Assembly (NCBI RefSeq): GCF_030272615.1
Contig: NC_081408.1
Location: 402,471,889-402,535,888 of the forward strand
Direction of reading: 5' to 3'
Source of the DNA: Cryptomeria japonica
Taxonomy: Eukaryota; Streptophyta; Pinopsida; Cupressales; Cupressaceae
DNA: 64,000 bases
Below the pieces are notes generated by a model. It searched no databases, was not told where the DNA came from, and saw only the letters and a program-made list of their open reading frames with translations. Positions 1 through 12,133 of this stretch are shown here, one piece after another (positions within the stretch are counted from its first letter, which is position 1; each line of letters opens with the position of its first letter). A program made the translations under genes and the position numbers.

Positions 1-1199
1 AGGTGTCTCTGTTGTGGGTTAAAACCTATCCCGTATCACACCTATCAAATTATATAAGGCTTGTAAGATTTGAGGTCCATACTCAGGCTACTCATCTTGG
101 TGAAAACTCTCAAAGTGATATGACTCTTCTTGTCCCTCATGTGAATGTGCTCCTCTTGAAGCACTATGACATGGATGACCCTTCCTTCCATTTCCTACAC
201 CCTATTTTCTAACCCACACCTCATAACCTTTACCTCACTTCCTATCATTATTACCTTCCATCTACATTTAATATCTCCTATCTTAACCTCCTTCACTTTC
301 CTACATCCTATCCTAAACCTTAACCTCATACACATTTACTTTTACTTCACCTACCTAACCCCATTCCATCCTTCACATCCTTTTATCTCCCCCCCTTCAC
401 TTTCCTACCTTCCAAACCCCTAACATATCCTAACTTAATCTTTCACCATTACATCCTTCATCACTTACCTCCCTATCTTATCCTAACACACACCTCATAA
501 CCTTATACCTCTCAACTTCCATTTTATACCACCTTCCTATCATGGTACACTTATCCTTCCTTCCAAAACACTGATAAAAATGGCACTCGATCACTACACA
601 GTGGTCTCATGGTCCTGCTGGCGTAGGGAGTTTCTATCACAACCATATATACCAGCATCCATACCCAAGGTAAGCTCCTCAGCTAGAGCCTACGTTCAGG
701 CCACTTCTAGCGGATGTCGAATACAAGAGTGGCACAATCTGTGGTTCTTCCCTATTTGATCACGTAGGTTTAGGTCATCCCGCTCCTTAATTAGAATATA
801 TTTTAAATATGGAAAGTAGTGTTAATATGTTTCACGCTTACAATGCTTATACAAAATATATCCAAACTTTATTTTATACATCTTTGTTATTGAAGATATT
901 GGAGGTTACAAAAGCTATTTCAGGTCTATGTAACTTTTCAAATTAAAAAAGTCAATCTTTGTAACTATTATCAAATTGTTCGTTATTTAAAATGCAATGT
1001 TTAATTAATACATGATTGTAGGATTGTTCAAGGGTTTAGGTCTTGTAAGAAATCCTTCTTTTAAATCGATCATATCATATTACAGAAACCTCTCACCATC
1101 TTTGTTACTGGCAATTAATCTGATAAATCTATAATAAACTTTGAATCTAGATATTTGAAAAGAAAATAATATTTTTCAACACAATATGTATAACAATGA
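1..1199. other. Non-coding stretch, no gene recognised
   Basis: No reading frame here looks like a protein. Bases 166-560 are strongly pyrimidine-rich (see separate entry). Bases 560-790 are more balanced in composition and include a TATA-like run near 644, but I could not match them to a known family. Bases 800-1200 are AT-rich. It may be the tail of an element lying upstream of the window. Confidence 0.5.
166..560. repeat. Pyrimidine-rich low-complexity tract
   Basis: The + strand is almost entirely C and T with interspersed A, built from degenerate repeats of a cctaacctcata-like unit. The open frame over it translates to a Phe/Pro/Ser/Leu-rich string with no domain, so it is not read as a gene. 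Such strand asymmetry is typical of degenerate minisatellite sequence. Confidence 0.6.
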
Positions 1200-1393
1200 A
1201 TTGGTTGATTATACCCTACCTTTTTTCTTCAACGAGATCTTGGCGGCACCCCAATCCAGAACTATTTCCCTCCTTGTAATGCCCCAATTTTTTTGTGATG
1301 GTAGAGGTTGACGGGACGAAGAGGCGGAATATTGTTTATCAAATGACTTGGTCTTTTTTCTTTTTTTTAAAATAATGCCCGCGATCATTGGAA

Positions 1394-1575
1394 TTTCGAC
1401 GAACGCGAGCACTTTTTCTAAAAAAACACAAATTTCATTGCCAATTCCTTCTCTGTCAAAACCAAATGTTGAATTACCATCAAAATTCTGACGAATGCGA
1501 GCATTTTTAAAAAAAAAAATCAAATTTGGTCACAATATACCTTCTCCATCGGAAACCTCCGTCGGAATTTTAGGC
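1394..1575. repeat. Tandem duplication, unit about 91 bp
   Basis: Two adjacent copies are recognisable. Each starts with a gacgaaYgcgagca motif (about 1398 and 1490), runs into an A-rich stretch, and then has a ccttctc-type motif (about 1446 and 1540). The second copy ends where the retrotransposon coding remnant begins. The 104-residue minus-strand frame over 1209-1523 has no recognisable domain and probably just reflects the repeat. Confidence 0.55.
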
Positions 1576-1579
1576 CAAA

Positions 1580-2062
1580 TGTATTAGTGACTTTGATGGA
1601 GCAAGATGCAAAGTGGGTTCTGGAGTAGGTATTTGTTTGACCTCCCCTTCTGGTGAGTAGACCTTAAGGTCTTTCCGTCTTCAATTTGCCTAGTATAAAA
1701 ATGAGGCGAAATATGAAAGAGTGATCCAAGGACTAACCCTAGCAGAACGCATGGGGATTGCTCAACTAAGAGTTATGGGAGATTCGGAGTTGGTGGTGCA
1801 TTAGGTTCAATGGATCTCATTCACCAAACATGTATGCATGTGATGTTATCATCACAGAGTGTGGGATTTGATTGAGACCTTTGAAAAATTTAACATACAA
1901 AGATTTCCCCACAAGGAGAATGCAGCTGCAGACCGGATGGCTACTATCGAGTCTCAATTTGACCTCATTTCTAAGTTGCTCACAAATATACATGAAAATA
2001 GTGTGGTCATCCGACCTACTATCCTAGATAATGATACACACTGGCAAGTATTTGAGTAATGA
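1580..2062 (+). pseudogene. Archaeal-type RNase H domain (upstream of RT), degraded
   Basis: RNase H would remove the RNA strand of RNA-DNA hybrids during reverse transcription. The frame beginning at 1589 shows the hallmarks of the extra plant RNase H: an FDGA start (1592-1603), a gly-rich VGSGVGI strand, an NEAKYE segment carrying the conserved Glu, the GDSELVV segment with a conserved Asp, and an ENAAADRMA segment with the final Asp. Stops at about 1661, 1688 and 1802 and a frame change near 1840 break it. It lies upstream of RT rather than between RNase H and integrase, where Tat-type elements normally carry it. The last part (1980-2062) is linker sequence. Confidence 0.7.
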
Positions 2063-2960
2063 ATATATCGCCATGTTTATCCAACATTTTGGAGAGTTCA
2101 TGGATTAATTGCAACCTAGGATTGCCGAAGCATATGGTGATCAAGTGGTACAATTGAAATCTAACAAGCTCCCTAATGGTCTGATCGCCCTAGAAAACCT
2201 TTTTGATCATGATGACGTGAGGAACGACAAAGGAAGTTCACAATTGACAAGGGAATTTATTCTGAAGTATCAGTCAAAAATGGAAGGAAGCTTAAGGTCA
2301 GCAAGGGTGTCCTGCAGAAAGACAAAGAAAGACTCATACATTTCTGTGACAAATATCTGGGGGTAGTTGCATGGTCATGTGATGATCTGAAAGGCTACAA
2401 CCCAGGCATCATTCAATATACTATAGAGCTCACCGAGGGTGCAAAACCAGTTCACCAAAAGTAGAGACCCATTAATCCCAAGATTGAGTCCCTTGTGACT
2501 CAAGAATTGAATAAGATAATAGACTCCAAGATCATCTACCCTATCAAACACAATACTTGGGTCTCAAACCTAGTTCTGGTCAGGAAGAAGAATGGAGATA
2601 TCCTCCTTTGCATGGATTTCTAAGATTTAAACTGGGCCTCCCTGAAGGATCATTACCCTCTACTGCCAATGGAATAGCTCTTGCACACAGTGGCGGGTTT
2701 AGAAATGTTTTCCATGCTAGATGGCTTCTCTAGCCATAACCAGGTATTAGTCAAGCTAGATGACCAGCATAAGACTACGTTCACCACAAAGTGGGGAACC
2801 TTTTTATATCAGAAAATGGCATTTAGGCTGTCAAATGCTGGTGCAACCTTCCAAAGAGCTATGGATATGGTGTTCTGAGAGCTAATCAAAAAGATTATTA
2901 TCATTTACCAGATGATTTGACAGTATTCTCAAAACATAAGGAGGATCATTTTGACCATCT
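2063..2960 (+). pseudogene. Ty3-gypsy reverse transcriptase, degraded
   Basis: Bases 2109-2380 are a linker of unknown function containing a GLIALENLFDHDD-like segment. From about 2390 RT motifs appear in order: PVHQK, the IIDSKIIYP region, VLVRKKNGD, the MDFxDLN motif, SMLDGFSSHNQ with the first catalytic Asp, the TTFTTKWGTF region and the FRLSNAGATFQRAMD region. The Asp-Asp active site (about 2908-2918) survives after a frame change, in a context resembling xxDDLTVFSK. Stops occur near 2462, 2620, 2674 and 2877. This RT differs clearly from those of elements 2 and 3, so it is a different lineage. It cannot encode a working enzyme. Confidence 0.85.
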
Positions 2961-3042
2961 GGAATTAGTATTCCAAAAATGCTTAAAATTCTAGGTTTCT
3001 TTAAACCCAAAGAAGTGCATTTTTGGGATTTCCCATGGGAAA

Positions 3043-3855
3043 TTGTTGGGACATGTAGTATCAAAGGAAGGAATCTTTATTGATCTAGATCATGTAAAAG
3101 CTATCAAGGAATTACCCCTTCCGGTCAACAAAAAGGGTGTTCAATCTTTCCTCGGAAAGGTTAACTTCATCAATCATTTCATCTCTAAGTTTGTAGGAAT
3201 GGTGAGGCCCATTATTCTCATGCTCAAGAAGGACCTACACTTTAAGTGGACACCAAAGGCTAAAGAGTCATTCGAGAAGATCAAAGAGGCTATCTCATCC
3301 GCTCTAGTTTTGGTTAACCCCGATATGTCTAGAGACTTCATCATGTATGTTTTGTCAAGCAATTTTAGTATAGCAGTGGTGCTAACTCAAAAGAGTGTGG
3401 ACCAAAAAGGTGAGCACCCAATAGCTTTTCATTCAAAAATTCTCAAAGAGTATGAAGCCAAATATAACTTTGTTGAAAAGAAAGCACTGCCTATAGTCAA
3501 GGTCTTAAAAAAGTTTAGGAATTTCATCGCATGTAATAAGACTACCTTCTATGTTGCTCACCCATCTATCTGCGAATATATCATGGAGGGAGAAGTCACA
3601 AAAAAGTGGGCTAACTAGATTACCAAGATCCTAGAATATGATGTTTATGTCAGACCAATCAAGGTGATCCGCGGGAAAGGCCTCTGTGAATACTTAACCC
3701 AAAAGCCCAAAGAATCAGAAGAAATATCAGATGAGACAGTGCTAACTAACTTTGATCTTGAGGAAGGATGGATTGCTGATTGGAGACATTCCATGCAAAC
3801 CAAGACCTTTCCCATGAATCTTCCCCCACAAAAGAAAAGATTTAATAGACTGTAG
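3043..3855 (+). pseudogene. RT connection and Ty3-gypsy RNase H, degraded
   Basis: The longest open piece (3043-3618) begins in the RT thumb (LGHVVSKEGI followed by the QSFLGKVNF connection segment). It continues into the retroviral-type RNase H: HPIAFHSKIL, then YNFVEKKALPIVKVLKKFR. The family usually starts this domain with a DAS-like motif; here the aligned segment reads MYVLSSNFS, so the first acidic residue seems lost. A stop at 3616 interrupts it, and the frame resumes with KILEYDVYVRPIKVIRGKG, the usual tail leading to integrase. Confidence 0.8.
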
Positions 3856-3859
3856 AATA

Positions 3860-5016
3860 GCGGGTATAGGATAATCGAAGGAATTCTTTTCAAGAGAAAT
3901 TTTGATGGAGTACTGCTCCACTATTTAAACAAAGAGCAAGGGAAAAGGATTTTACACGAGTTTCATCACGGGCCTACAGGGGGTCATTTTTTTGCATAGA
4001 CAATAGCAATCAAAACCACCTACATAGGCTATTTCTGGCCCTCATTATTCAAGGATGCGCACACCCTGGTAAGGGAATGCAAGGAATGCCAATTTTATGT
4101 TGGAAGGCGTAAGAATGTTGCTATGCCTCCCAGAACAATTTTGATTGATGAGCCCTTCGCTCAGTGGGGTTTAGACTTTATTGGAATGATTAATCCACTC
4201 AGCTTAGCTAGCCACAAATGGATTCTCACTGCCACAGATTATTTCACCCACTGGATAGAGGCCGTCCCATTAAAAAATGCCACAGAATCGGAAATCCTAG
4301 ATTTACTAGAGGAGCTAGTCAATAGGTATGGTCCGCTGAGGACTATCATTTCAGATAATGCCAGAGCATTCACAGGCTCACGTATAACCTAGTTCATCTT
4401 GATCAAGGGATTTTCCTCAAAACTTCTTCAAATTACTACCCCCAAGGCAATGGTCTATCCGAATCAACCAATAAGAACCTAATTAGATTGATTAAAAGAA
4501 TGGGAGATGAACACAAGAGGGAATGGCACCACCATATAAAGAGCGTGCTCTAGGCAGACATAGTAACACCTAACAAAGTTCTTAAGACCTCCTCCTATCA
4601 ACTTGTATATAGGAAAGAAGCCTATTTTCCAATTTCACTAGAAATCCCCACCTTACAGCTGTCGAATTCCCTTGAAATAGAAGAAAATGAGCCCATGGAG
4701 GTGAGATTAGTAGAGCTATTGAAATTGCAAGAAAATTGGGAAGCCATGTTTGACACTCTCCAAGTCCACCAACAAACCATCAAGCGGTGGTTTGATAAGA
4801 AAAGATCACACCCAGGCTTCAAAGAAGGGGATCTTGTGTTAAAGTATAACGAGCGAGCAGCCAAGCCTGGTCAACATGTGAAGTTCAATAGTTAATGGGA
4901 GGGCCCTTTTTGCATCATCAACTGCAAAGGATTCAATGCTTTTGACCTAGAGAACATGCAAGGTGAATTTCTCAAAATCCCAGTCAACAGAGGTCATCTC
5001 AAACATTACAATTGAA
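3860..5016 (+). pseudogene. Ty3-gypsy integrase, degraded
   Basis: Integrase would insert the cDNA into the genome. The HHCC zinc-binding region is visible: a GPTGGHF segment near 3970, then CKECQF near 4080. The core follows with QWGLDFIGM (first catalytic Asp, about 4165), a TATDYFTHWIEAVPLK segment, and IISDNARAF (second catalytic Asp, about 4354). The stop at 4390 and a frameshift then disrupt the part that should carry the catalytic Glu. A basic C-terminal region with WFDKKRSHPGFKEGDLVLK ends near 5014 at a HLKHYN-like motif, close to the normal end of the family. Confidence 0.85.
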
Positions 5017-5292
5017 TATAACTGTGCATACTTATAAATTGTATATATGTGTAATTAGCTTGTAAATATGTGTATTAGGGGATGCCATGTAAATATTGTT
5101 TAGCCTCTATTTATTTCTTTATACTCAATCATGTGCCAATTAAAAGCCAAGTCATGAAATGGTGAAACAAAGAAAAAATTGTCTTATATTATACGATTAT
5201 ACTTTGTACAAGGCAAAATTACAAAATGGCATGCAACCTTAGCTCTTAAATTCATGGGGTGGCGAGTTGGCCAGCCTAGACATGGTTTCCTT

Positions 5293-6035
5293 TCAATCAT
5301 CTTCATCTTCTTCTCCCTCCTCGATCATATGGTCTGGATCTTTATCACTATCGTCAGCCTCCTTCATGAGCTCAAAACCAAAGTCATTGTCAAACTCTTG
5401 AAAGACTGTAAAATGCACAAGGCATGAACGAATATCCAGAGTCAAAATTCTTGGGAAGATGTAGTCTCTAAAGTCAGTATACCATGTTGTCTTGATGGGG
5501 GCAGGCACTATGAAATGAATACGTAGCAGGAAGTTGGTTACACGTTCGACGCGAAAGTGGTGTTCAGACAATGTCATGGTTCTAAGGCCAGAGATCAGCG
5601 AGAACCATTCTACCTCTTGATTGTGATCCACAAATCGCCTCAAGTCTAAGGCATACAACAACCCCAAAAAGGGAACCGTTGTTCTAACCACTTCTTCAAG
5701 TCCACCGAAGTACTCTTGCGGAAAGAGAGTCTGAGTCAACTCAACCACCAGGTCCTCATTCATACCAAGGTCTAACAAGGAAGCCATGAAGCAAAAATAG
5801 ATGTTTGTGTTCACACGATAATGGTCAACATCATCAATAAAGTCCTCACCCAGCACCCATTTTATGGTAGTGATGATGACAGGGCTGGTTCCTCAAGTCA
5901 TATGCTACAAGTTCCTATTCAAGATATTTCCCAGAAAAGTGACCTACGCTTTGCTGCTAAAAAGCCTAATTGGAGTGTCCATCACCCCAAACTCTCCGCA
6001 GTTGAACCAACTATTGTGAAAAATGAATGTCTAAA
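5293..6035 (-). pseudogene. Antisense ORF downstream of element 1 integrase
   Basis: On the strand opposite to pol, 200 codons are open from 5892 down to 5293, with no ATG at the upstream edge. The first possible start in the clean part is a GTG at 5854-5856. Upstream, the same frame seems to continue to about 6035 with stops at about 5893, 5905 and 5960. The product is unrecognised: a mixed helical sequence with aromatic and leucine-rich segments, ending in a strongly acidic tail (EEGEEDEDD). Antisense ORFs between integrase and 3' LTR are known from some plant Tat elements such as Grande and RIRE2. The position fits that, but I cannot show homology. The clean 200 codons contrast with the broken pol next to it. 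Confidence 0.55.
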
Positions 6036-6050
6036 AAGATATATTTATAG

Positions 6051-6603
6051 CCTATAATCCTATTAAGGAAATAAATTGGAGTTAATGAACTGTGCTTTTG
6101 AAAAGTGGGACAATGTCCTTTTCCATGGTTTGCACAGATGAATTGAGTAAGGCCGAGATCAATAATTTTTGCTCAGAACTTGGAACAATGAGAAAGGCGT
6201 ATGCAGATGACACACGTACCTCCCAATATGCCCCTCTTAATTCAGTATGTTTTATGTGCTCTCTGGCTCGTGCCTGCATAGCTGGCTGCAGTTATTTCTT
6301 TAATAAGGAGATATGTCCTTGATAAGTAATCATTTAGATAGTTTGAAATGGCAACAGAATAGGCAAGTAGCTTTAAAGCATATGCATCAACAGATATATG
6401 GGAATATTTCAAAATTAATACCACATGAAAAGCCAAGGTGGCACATGTACGAGCCAACACTTATAATTAACGCACTTTTTGGCGTGCAAATACAAGCATG
6501 CAGTGTATTAAAGAATAAAGCTCTTAAGGTTTTGCATGCATTTGTTCATCTTCTTTTGGGCATCTAAAATTCTCAAGTAGCCTCAAGCAGTTTTCACGAA
6601 AAA
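6051..6603. other. Non-coding spacer
   Basis: AT-rich sequence between the antisense ORF and the orphan ORF. The short open frames here have no recognisable domain. No polypurine tract or LTR edge was found. Confidence 0.45.
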
Positions 6604-9600
6604 ATGGAGTTTGCCGTAGGAACTCTCAACTCATCTCAAGTTGATATGTGGGTAGATGTCTATAGAAAAATTTCCTATGCCACCCACATCATACCTTCAA
6701 GGCTTGAATATCCTAAGACTAAGCCGAAGTCTAAGTAATCAACTAAGAACCCTACGTTGGTACTTGATAAGTTCAAAGATGTCGTAGAACCTAAGCTACT
6801 CAAATAGCCAAAAGGCCTCCGAGAAGTAGTGTGTGTCAGAATGATAAATCATAGGAATGATCATCACGACTTTCAAATATTAGAATAGCGACATTCCACA
6901 ATTTGTTATCCCCTTGGTCCCTCACTGCCTAGAATTTGTTGCAGAATGTGTTGCTAAATTTATCCCCAACCCTCCTTCCATTCAAGGCACCTCTTTGTGA
7001 GTCAACATAACTCTTGAGGCCATGAGAGATATGCTTTGTTGTCCTAGACTTGATATCACAGAATATTTTGATAGGGATATCCTGGAAAATTATTTGTATA
7101 CCAAGCATGATATCCTTCCCTTTTGTCGGAGTGCAATTAGTAGGCTGGTAATGATGAAACCCCCAAGGCTACCATTATCTTACAATGACTTAAAGTAGGA
7201 TGACCTAAAAGACATTGCTTCAATGATTACTTTCTTATGCAGCCATGAAAGTGATCAGAATATCTCGGTATTCATGATGGGTATGCTTTTCAAATGTTAG
7301 AAACAGAAGGAGGCTTTCCATTTTGACCTTTTGAAGATGATAGCTAATGACATGATTGAGCAATTTCTGAGTTTGAACAAAGACGTCGCTTCAGGTTTGC
7401 CTCTTTTCTTATTCACATTTTTATGCATCAAAATCATGATGTCTTCCTGGACCCCCATACTATCGGCCACATATGATGCATATTCTTTCTCTGCTTGTTT
7501 CCTAATGCCTTCATTTTATGACTTAAATGTGATAGCCCAAGAGTCACTTGCCCATTTTTCTAGGGTGCAGATTAATTGGATGAATAATGAAAGACCTCGC
7601 TGTGACTTGTTTTTGGGGAAAATTTTCCATTCATCAAGGTCCATGGCTTCTCTGAAGAGCCCTTTTTCCTGCTAACCTATTTCACTGAGTGAACCTTGGC
7701 CCTATAAATATTCAAACAATTAACGGACATTGAGAATGTCATCAGGTCAGGCAAGCACGACACCGCCATAACTAGGGATCTCAAGGCTATAGGTCCTATT
7801 GTCCTTGAGTGGAAAAGCCTCATACAAGGGGTTTTGACCTCTAAGATAGTACAACTAGGCTTGGTAATAATTGATGACATATGGAGCTATGACCCAGATG
7901 GTTGTCTATCAACTGACCACAAAAATAATGCCATCAAGCATGAATGATGAGAATCTTCGGAGAAACAGGTCAATCCTCTAGTAGATGACCCTAATTTCTA
8001 TATAGACACAAGTGATTTTCCTGGAGTTGTGAGGCCTCCATGGTTAATTTTTTATACTCCTCTATAGAGACATAATCCAGCTAAGACTATCCCTCCTAGT
8101 TTACAATGAGCAATGGAGGAGGATAAGTGGTCTGGAAGAAAAATAAATCATTTATGGATTTACCACCAGGAAGTTTAACAACCCAGAGTGAATGTGGGAA
8201 ATTACCACCTGGACGCCATTTTTGAGAGAGTGATTGAAGTACAATGATGATGAGGGGACAGGTGATGTGTCCCCACATAGTGAATCAACTCTCGAGGAGC
8301 TTCAACTGATAGAGGAGGTAGAATTTATAGACATGGAGGAACAAAACACTAAAGCCACTATGTCAGTGGCCTTTATGAGCTCAGTTAGAAGGCAGTGCTC
8401 TCATTCCTCAAAAAGATTGGTAGATTTACATATAACTGACCCGTCCTAAAAAAAGAAGCAAACCTTGATCTCTGCACTTGGAGGAGCTTCTCACCAAGTC
8501 TCTGCGAGAGTTCCAGATCTCCAAGAGGTAGTGACCCCATCAGTTCATGTACGTTTCCCTCCTCCCCTCCTCTCTAATCAATCTTTAATCTCTCTTGTTC
8601 TTCCTGTTGCTCCCATGATGACTCTTATCTCTTCCACCCTTGCACTAACATCCACTGAGTCATATGTTGAGCCTCAAGTTTCCCCCATGCTTGATCCCCA
8701 TTAGCAAGATACCTTTTGGCAGGCTTTAGTTCAGCTTCCCACCCTAAGCATTACCTTACGCATAGGTACTTCCTCGCAGACCCCCGCCACATATTTTGTT
8801 GTGCATATGCTTGGTTTTGATGAATACATTCCTTCCCCGATCATTAGTGCAATTTCTGCTAGTCCTTCTTTCACTGGTGCACCTCCCTTTGTCCCACTTT
8901 TTTCTCCGACCACTCTTGCCCAGCCAATTCAGACCAATTTCGAAGGCTTTGTAGTCTCTTTTCCCTTTGTCATTCCTCCTGGTGCTGCATTTGCAATTCA
9001 ATCTATTCCAACCCTAGAGGCTTTTCATTAGTAGATTACCCACTCCAAGGTGGCCCGTGCTCATCGTGCACAAAAGAGAAAGGATAAAGACAGCCAAAAG
9101 CCTGCCCAACCATACATGTAGATGCATTTCAATGAAGAAATTTAGAGCCTCCTCTATGGAACTATGTTCCCAAAGGTCGACAAGCCAATGACCTTGATGA
9201 TGGAATAAATTTAAGGCACACCACCACATTGGATAAGGTGGAAATGATGGAAGAGACATCAAAGGTAGTATCCTCTGATTTCATTAAAAAGAGTCAGCAC
9301 CTTGACAAAATGCAAGGCAAGCTTGGACACCTCAAAGGATCTCTAGATCAGCAGAGAAATGATGATAAAGCAAGGAGTTTAGAGATCAATCACTTGTAGA
9401 GCTTGTTATCACAAGAAAATTATGAGAAAGACAATCTCTAGGTCTCCTTGAATAATGTAGCCTCCCAAATGTAAGAGCAGGAGTTGGCGAGGAGCGTGTT
9501 GGTGAAAGAGCTTGAAGATAGAGAGAAGGTACTGCAACAGCTGAGAACAAGCTCTGGAGACGCAACGCAATATCAAGCTTAGTTGTGGGAGGAAGTTCAT

Positions 9601-10700
9601 TTAAAAGAAGAATATACTCAAAATTTGAGCAGCGCACAGGTCACTCTTTTAGAAGAAAGAGAAAAATTTGAAACAATAGAATTGGAAATATAAGACAACT
9701 TGGCTTAGACTAAATGAGATCTCCAAAGTGCAAGGCAATCAATAGACCAAGATTGTGAACACATGGTGTGGCTTCAGGAAGCTCTGCAAGATAAAGGCAC
9801 AAGAATCATCTCCCTCGAGCATACAATGAAAGTGGAAGTAGAAATAAGTAAATAATTATATGTGGAGATAAGAGCGAGGGACGATGAAATCGCTCATTTA
9901 TCTCCAAGTGCTTCCCTTCCTACAGTCTTAAAGGATTTCTTCCCTGTTATCCAAGAATTATATGTTTCTCACTGGGAGAAGGTTAAATAGTTATGTCCCA
10001 CCTTGCAACCTGTTTTGAGGTTTATGGATGATGCACAGTCTCTTTGTGTCGGGGCAAGTAATCTCATCGATAGGTTCACTCAATCCATTGGCCCCAGGGT
10101 TCATGATGCTCAGAGATTAATCAAATCTCTTTATGTCACTTCTAATGACGAGTTATCAGCCAAAGGAGTCACTAACCGCAAGAAATTAACCATAAGAGCT
10201 AATCTTTTCGTCAACCATCATAGTGCAGCCATGCAGGCAACAACATCATTAAATTCCCTAAGGATCTCTATCTCGGATATCAAGCAATGCATAGAGCATT
10301 TTGTGCACCTTGGCCTTCCTTTGCCCTTTGTTTCTGATGGTTTTGTTTTGGGGATCGAGAAAATTGTGAGCCAAATTGAACAACAACAACAAGATCAGAC
10401 TTTTCTCTAGCATCTTAGTGTTCCCCTGGTTTCCCATGAAGTTGAGAGTCTCCTGCATCCTCTTGCTCAACTCTATGCCTTACTTAGGAAGGTCCATGAG
10501 GAGTCGACAAGCTCCCAATTTGATGAAGTTATTTGTTTAGACCAGAATTGCCAAATTCTGGAATCTCAAGTGTTAACCTTGGAGGATGATTGGCTACCGT
10601 TGCAGCAAGTTTTGGACCTTCTCTCCCCTATTCAAGCATAGGTCTTGTCTGTGAGCTAGCAAATTTTAGGTATCGACATTCTGTAGGCAAAATTTTCCAT
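6604..10700 (+). pseudogene. Large orphan ORF remnant with C-terminal coiled coils
   Basis: About 1,350 codons of one degraded protein can be followed across frames, starting at an ATG at 6604. The N-terminal third (6604-7900) is a globular, helix-rich region with pieces such as VDMWVDVYRKIS, MITFLCSHESD and KMIANDMIEQFLSLN. The middle (8230-9030) is acidic and then Pro/Ser-rich, low complexity. The last third (9240-10660) is charged and heptad-like, with many Glu, Lys, Gln and Leu, and predicts long coiled coils. It ends near 10700. Most stops are TAG or TAA where Gln would fit. No protease, RT or integrase motif occurs. It could be an accessory ORF of element 1 or the body of a separate non-autonomous element. 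I do not recognise the family. Confidence 0.5.
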
Positions 10701-11258
10701 TAGTCGCCAGAACTATAAATATTTTATCCATGTTTTATTTATGCAGGGATATTTTTTGGTTTAAGTGTTCATTTTGTCTTTGGCCATTTTGTTTCTTTTT
10801 TCGTGTGTGCCACGTGGTGTCATAGATTTCCTTCTAGCGGTTCACCTTTCTCCCTTTATTTTTGAGAGAGTGTGCGGCTATCACATGGCTATCGCATGGC
10901 TTTGATTCTTTTCCTAACATACACACCCAGACCCACCTTCTTGTATGGAAACCTCGATGAACACTTGGCCTTCTTGCATTCATTTTCGGCTTCCTCCTTC
11001 TACATCCAATTTTGATCTCCCTTCGAGCTGCCATGTGTCATTGGCTTTGTTGCGGACTATGATATCTCTTTCGCGCCGTGTTTTTTCCATGATGTTGTTT
11101 CAAGGATCGCCATGATGCTTTTTCAAGGATCATAATAGAATATCATTTTGCCTTTTTATGCATGCTTTTCTGGAGCCACCACATGGGATTTCTAACTGGA
11201 TGTTGTTTTGAGAGTTTTCTCTCATGTTCTTAGTCTTGTAGTTGTTGGGCCTCCTTGG

Positions 11259-11268
11259 CTATATATAG
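11259..11268 (+). promoter_or_regulatory. TATA-box-like sequence
   Basis: The decamer ctatatatag sits in otherwise non-coding DNA, followed by a pyrimidine run (about 11271-11285). This matches the core promoter layout of plant LTRs, but nothing confirms transcription. Confidence 0.3.
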
Positions 11269-11743
11269 TCTTTCCTTTTTTTGTTTAGGAAGAGAAGAAT
11301 TTTTAGACTCTGACTTTGTGAATCAGGCCTTTATGTTAATCATTTTCTGAGACTCTGAATTATTCAAATTGTTCTTGTGGTCTTTACGATGATTTGTTTC
11401 TCAGTATAAGGGATTATCTTTTGTGCATTTTGTGGTTCAGTGAAATTTTGTAATATATTCTATGAGACTACGGATTAAACTATGTTTTTTAAACTTTTTA
11501 TCTATTAGATGAATGGTATACATGTATTATGTCAAAATGGATGATTGTTTAAGTTTCTTTTCTGACCTTTTGGGCATGTAGATTGTTGAATGAACCTTAA
11601 AACTGCAAATATCTGGGTTTTTTGTGCTCTAAGTATTCCAAAATATCCTCTAGCGCATCACTTAGAATAGTTTTTATTTCAAGTTTTCTCTCTCCCTTTT
11701 TCTCCCCCATTTATGAAGAGTCAGCTTCTAAAACCCGAAGGTT

Positions 11744-11780
11744 ACTCAATGATTTTCATGCAGGTCCCCCATCATTGAGT
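11744..11780. repeat. Perfect 10-bp inverted repeat
   Basis: Arms ACTCAATGAT (11744-11753) and ATCATTGAGT (11771-11780) are exact reverse complements separated by 17 bases, so a hairpin is possible in either strand. Confidence 0.6.
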
Positions 11781-12133
11781 TTCCCATAACTATTCACATA
11801 AGTAAAATTCATAGTCAACAATTAACACTTCCCTTTAGGTTAAATGAATTTATTCATTTATCCTAAGTTTCTTTTTGAGTCACACTTGAATTAATTGTTT
11901 AATTGACTTATTGGTCCCTTTTTTGTTAGAGAAACTAATAAATGCAATTTATTAATTCTCCCACCTTTTTCTCCCCTAACATTTTCCACTAATTTCTCCT
12001 CTTAATTTGCTCCTCTTTTTAGGCTTAATTTTGCCATAAATCATGAAGCTATTTTTTAGGCCTAATTTGTTATAGTCGAGTGGCTATTTTCCCTCTCAAT
12101 TTGTCATTATTATGACATAGAAGGTTGTCATGA

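Larger units (their letters stand above)
1580..6050 (+). mobile_element. Element 1: 5'-truncated Ty3-gypsy remnant
   Basis: This is a degraded Ty3-gypsy pol in the order extra RNase H, linker, reverse transcriptase, RNase H, integrase, followed by an antisense ORF. No gag, protease, PBS or LTR is visible, and the homology starts abruptly after the tandem duplication at 1575, so the 5' part is lost. The plant-type extra RNase H places it near the Tat/Ogre lineage, but its position before RT is unusual. Numerous stops and several frameshifts show that it is dead. The 3' limit is uncertain: it could end near 6050 or run into the orphan ORF that follows. Confidence 0.7.

Noticed and set aside
166-423. 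85-codon open frame on the + strand
   Set aside because: It is composed of repeats from the pyrimidine-rich tract and shows no domain.
1209-1523. 104-codon minus-strand frame
   Set aside because: It lies over a 91-bp tandem duplication and has no recognisable motif; probably chance.
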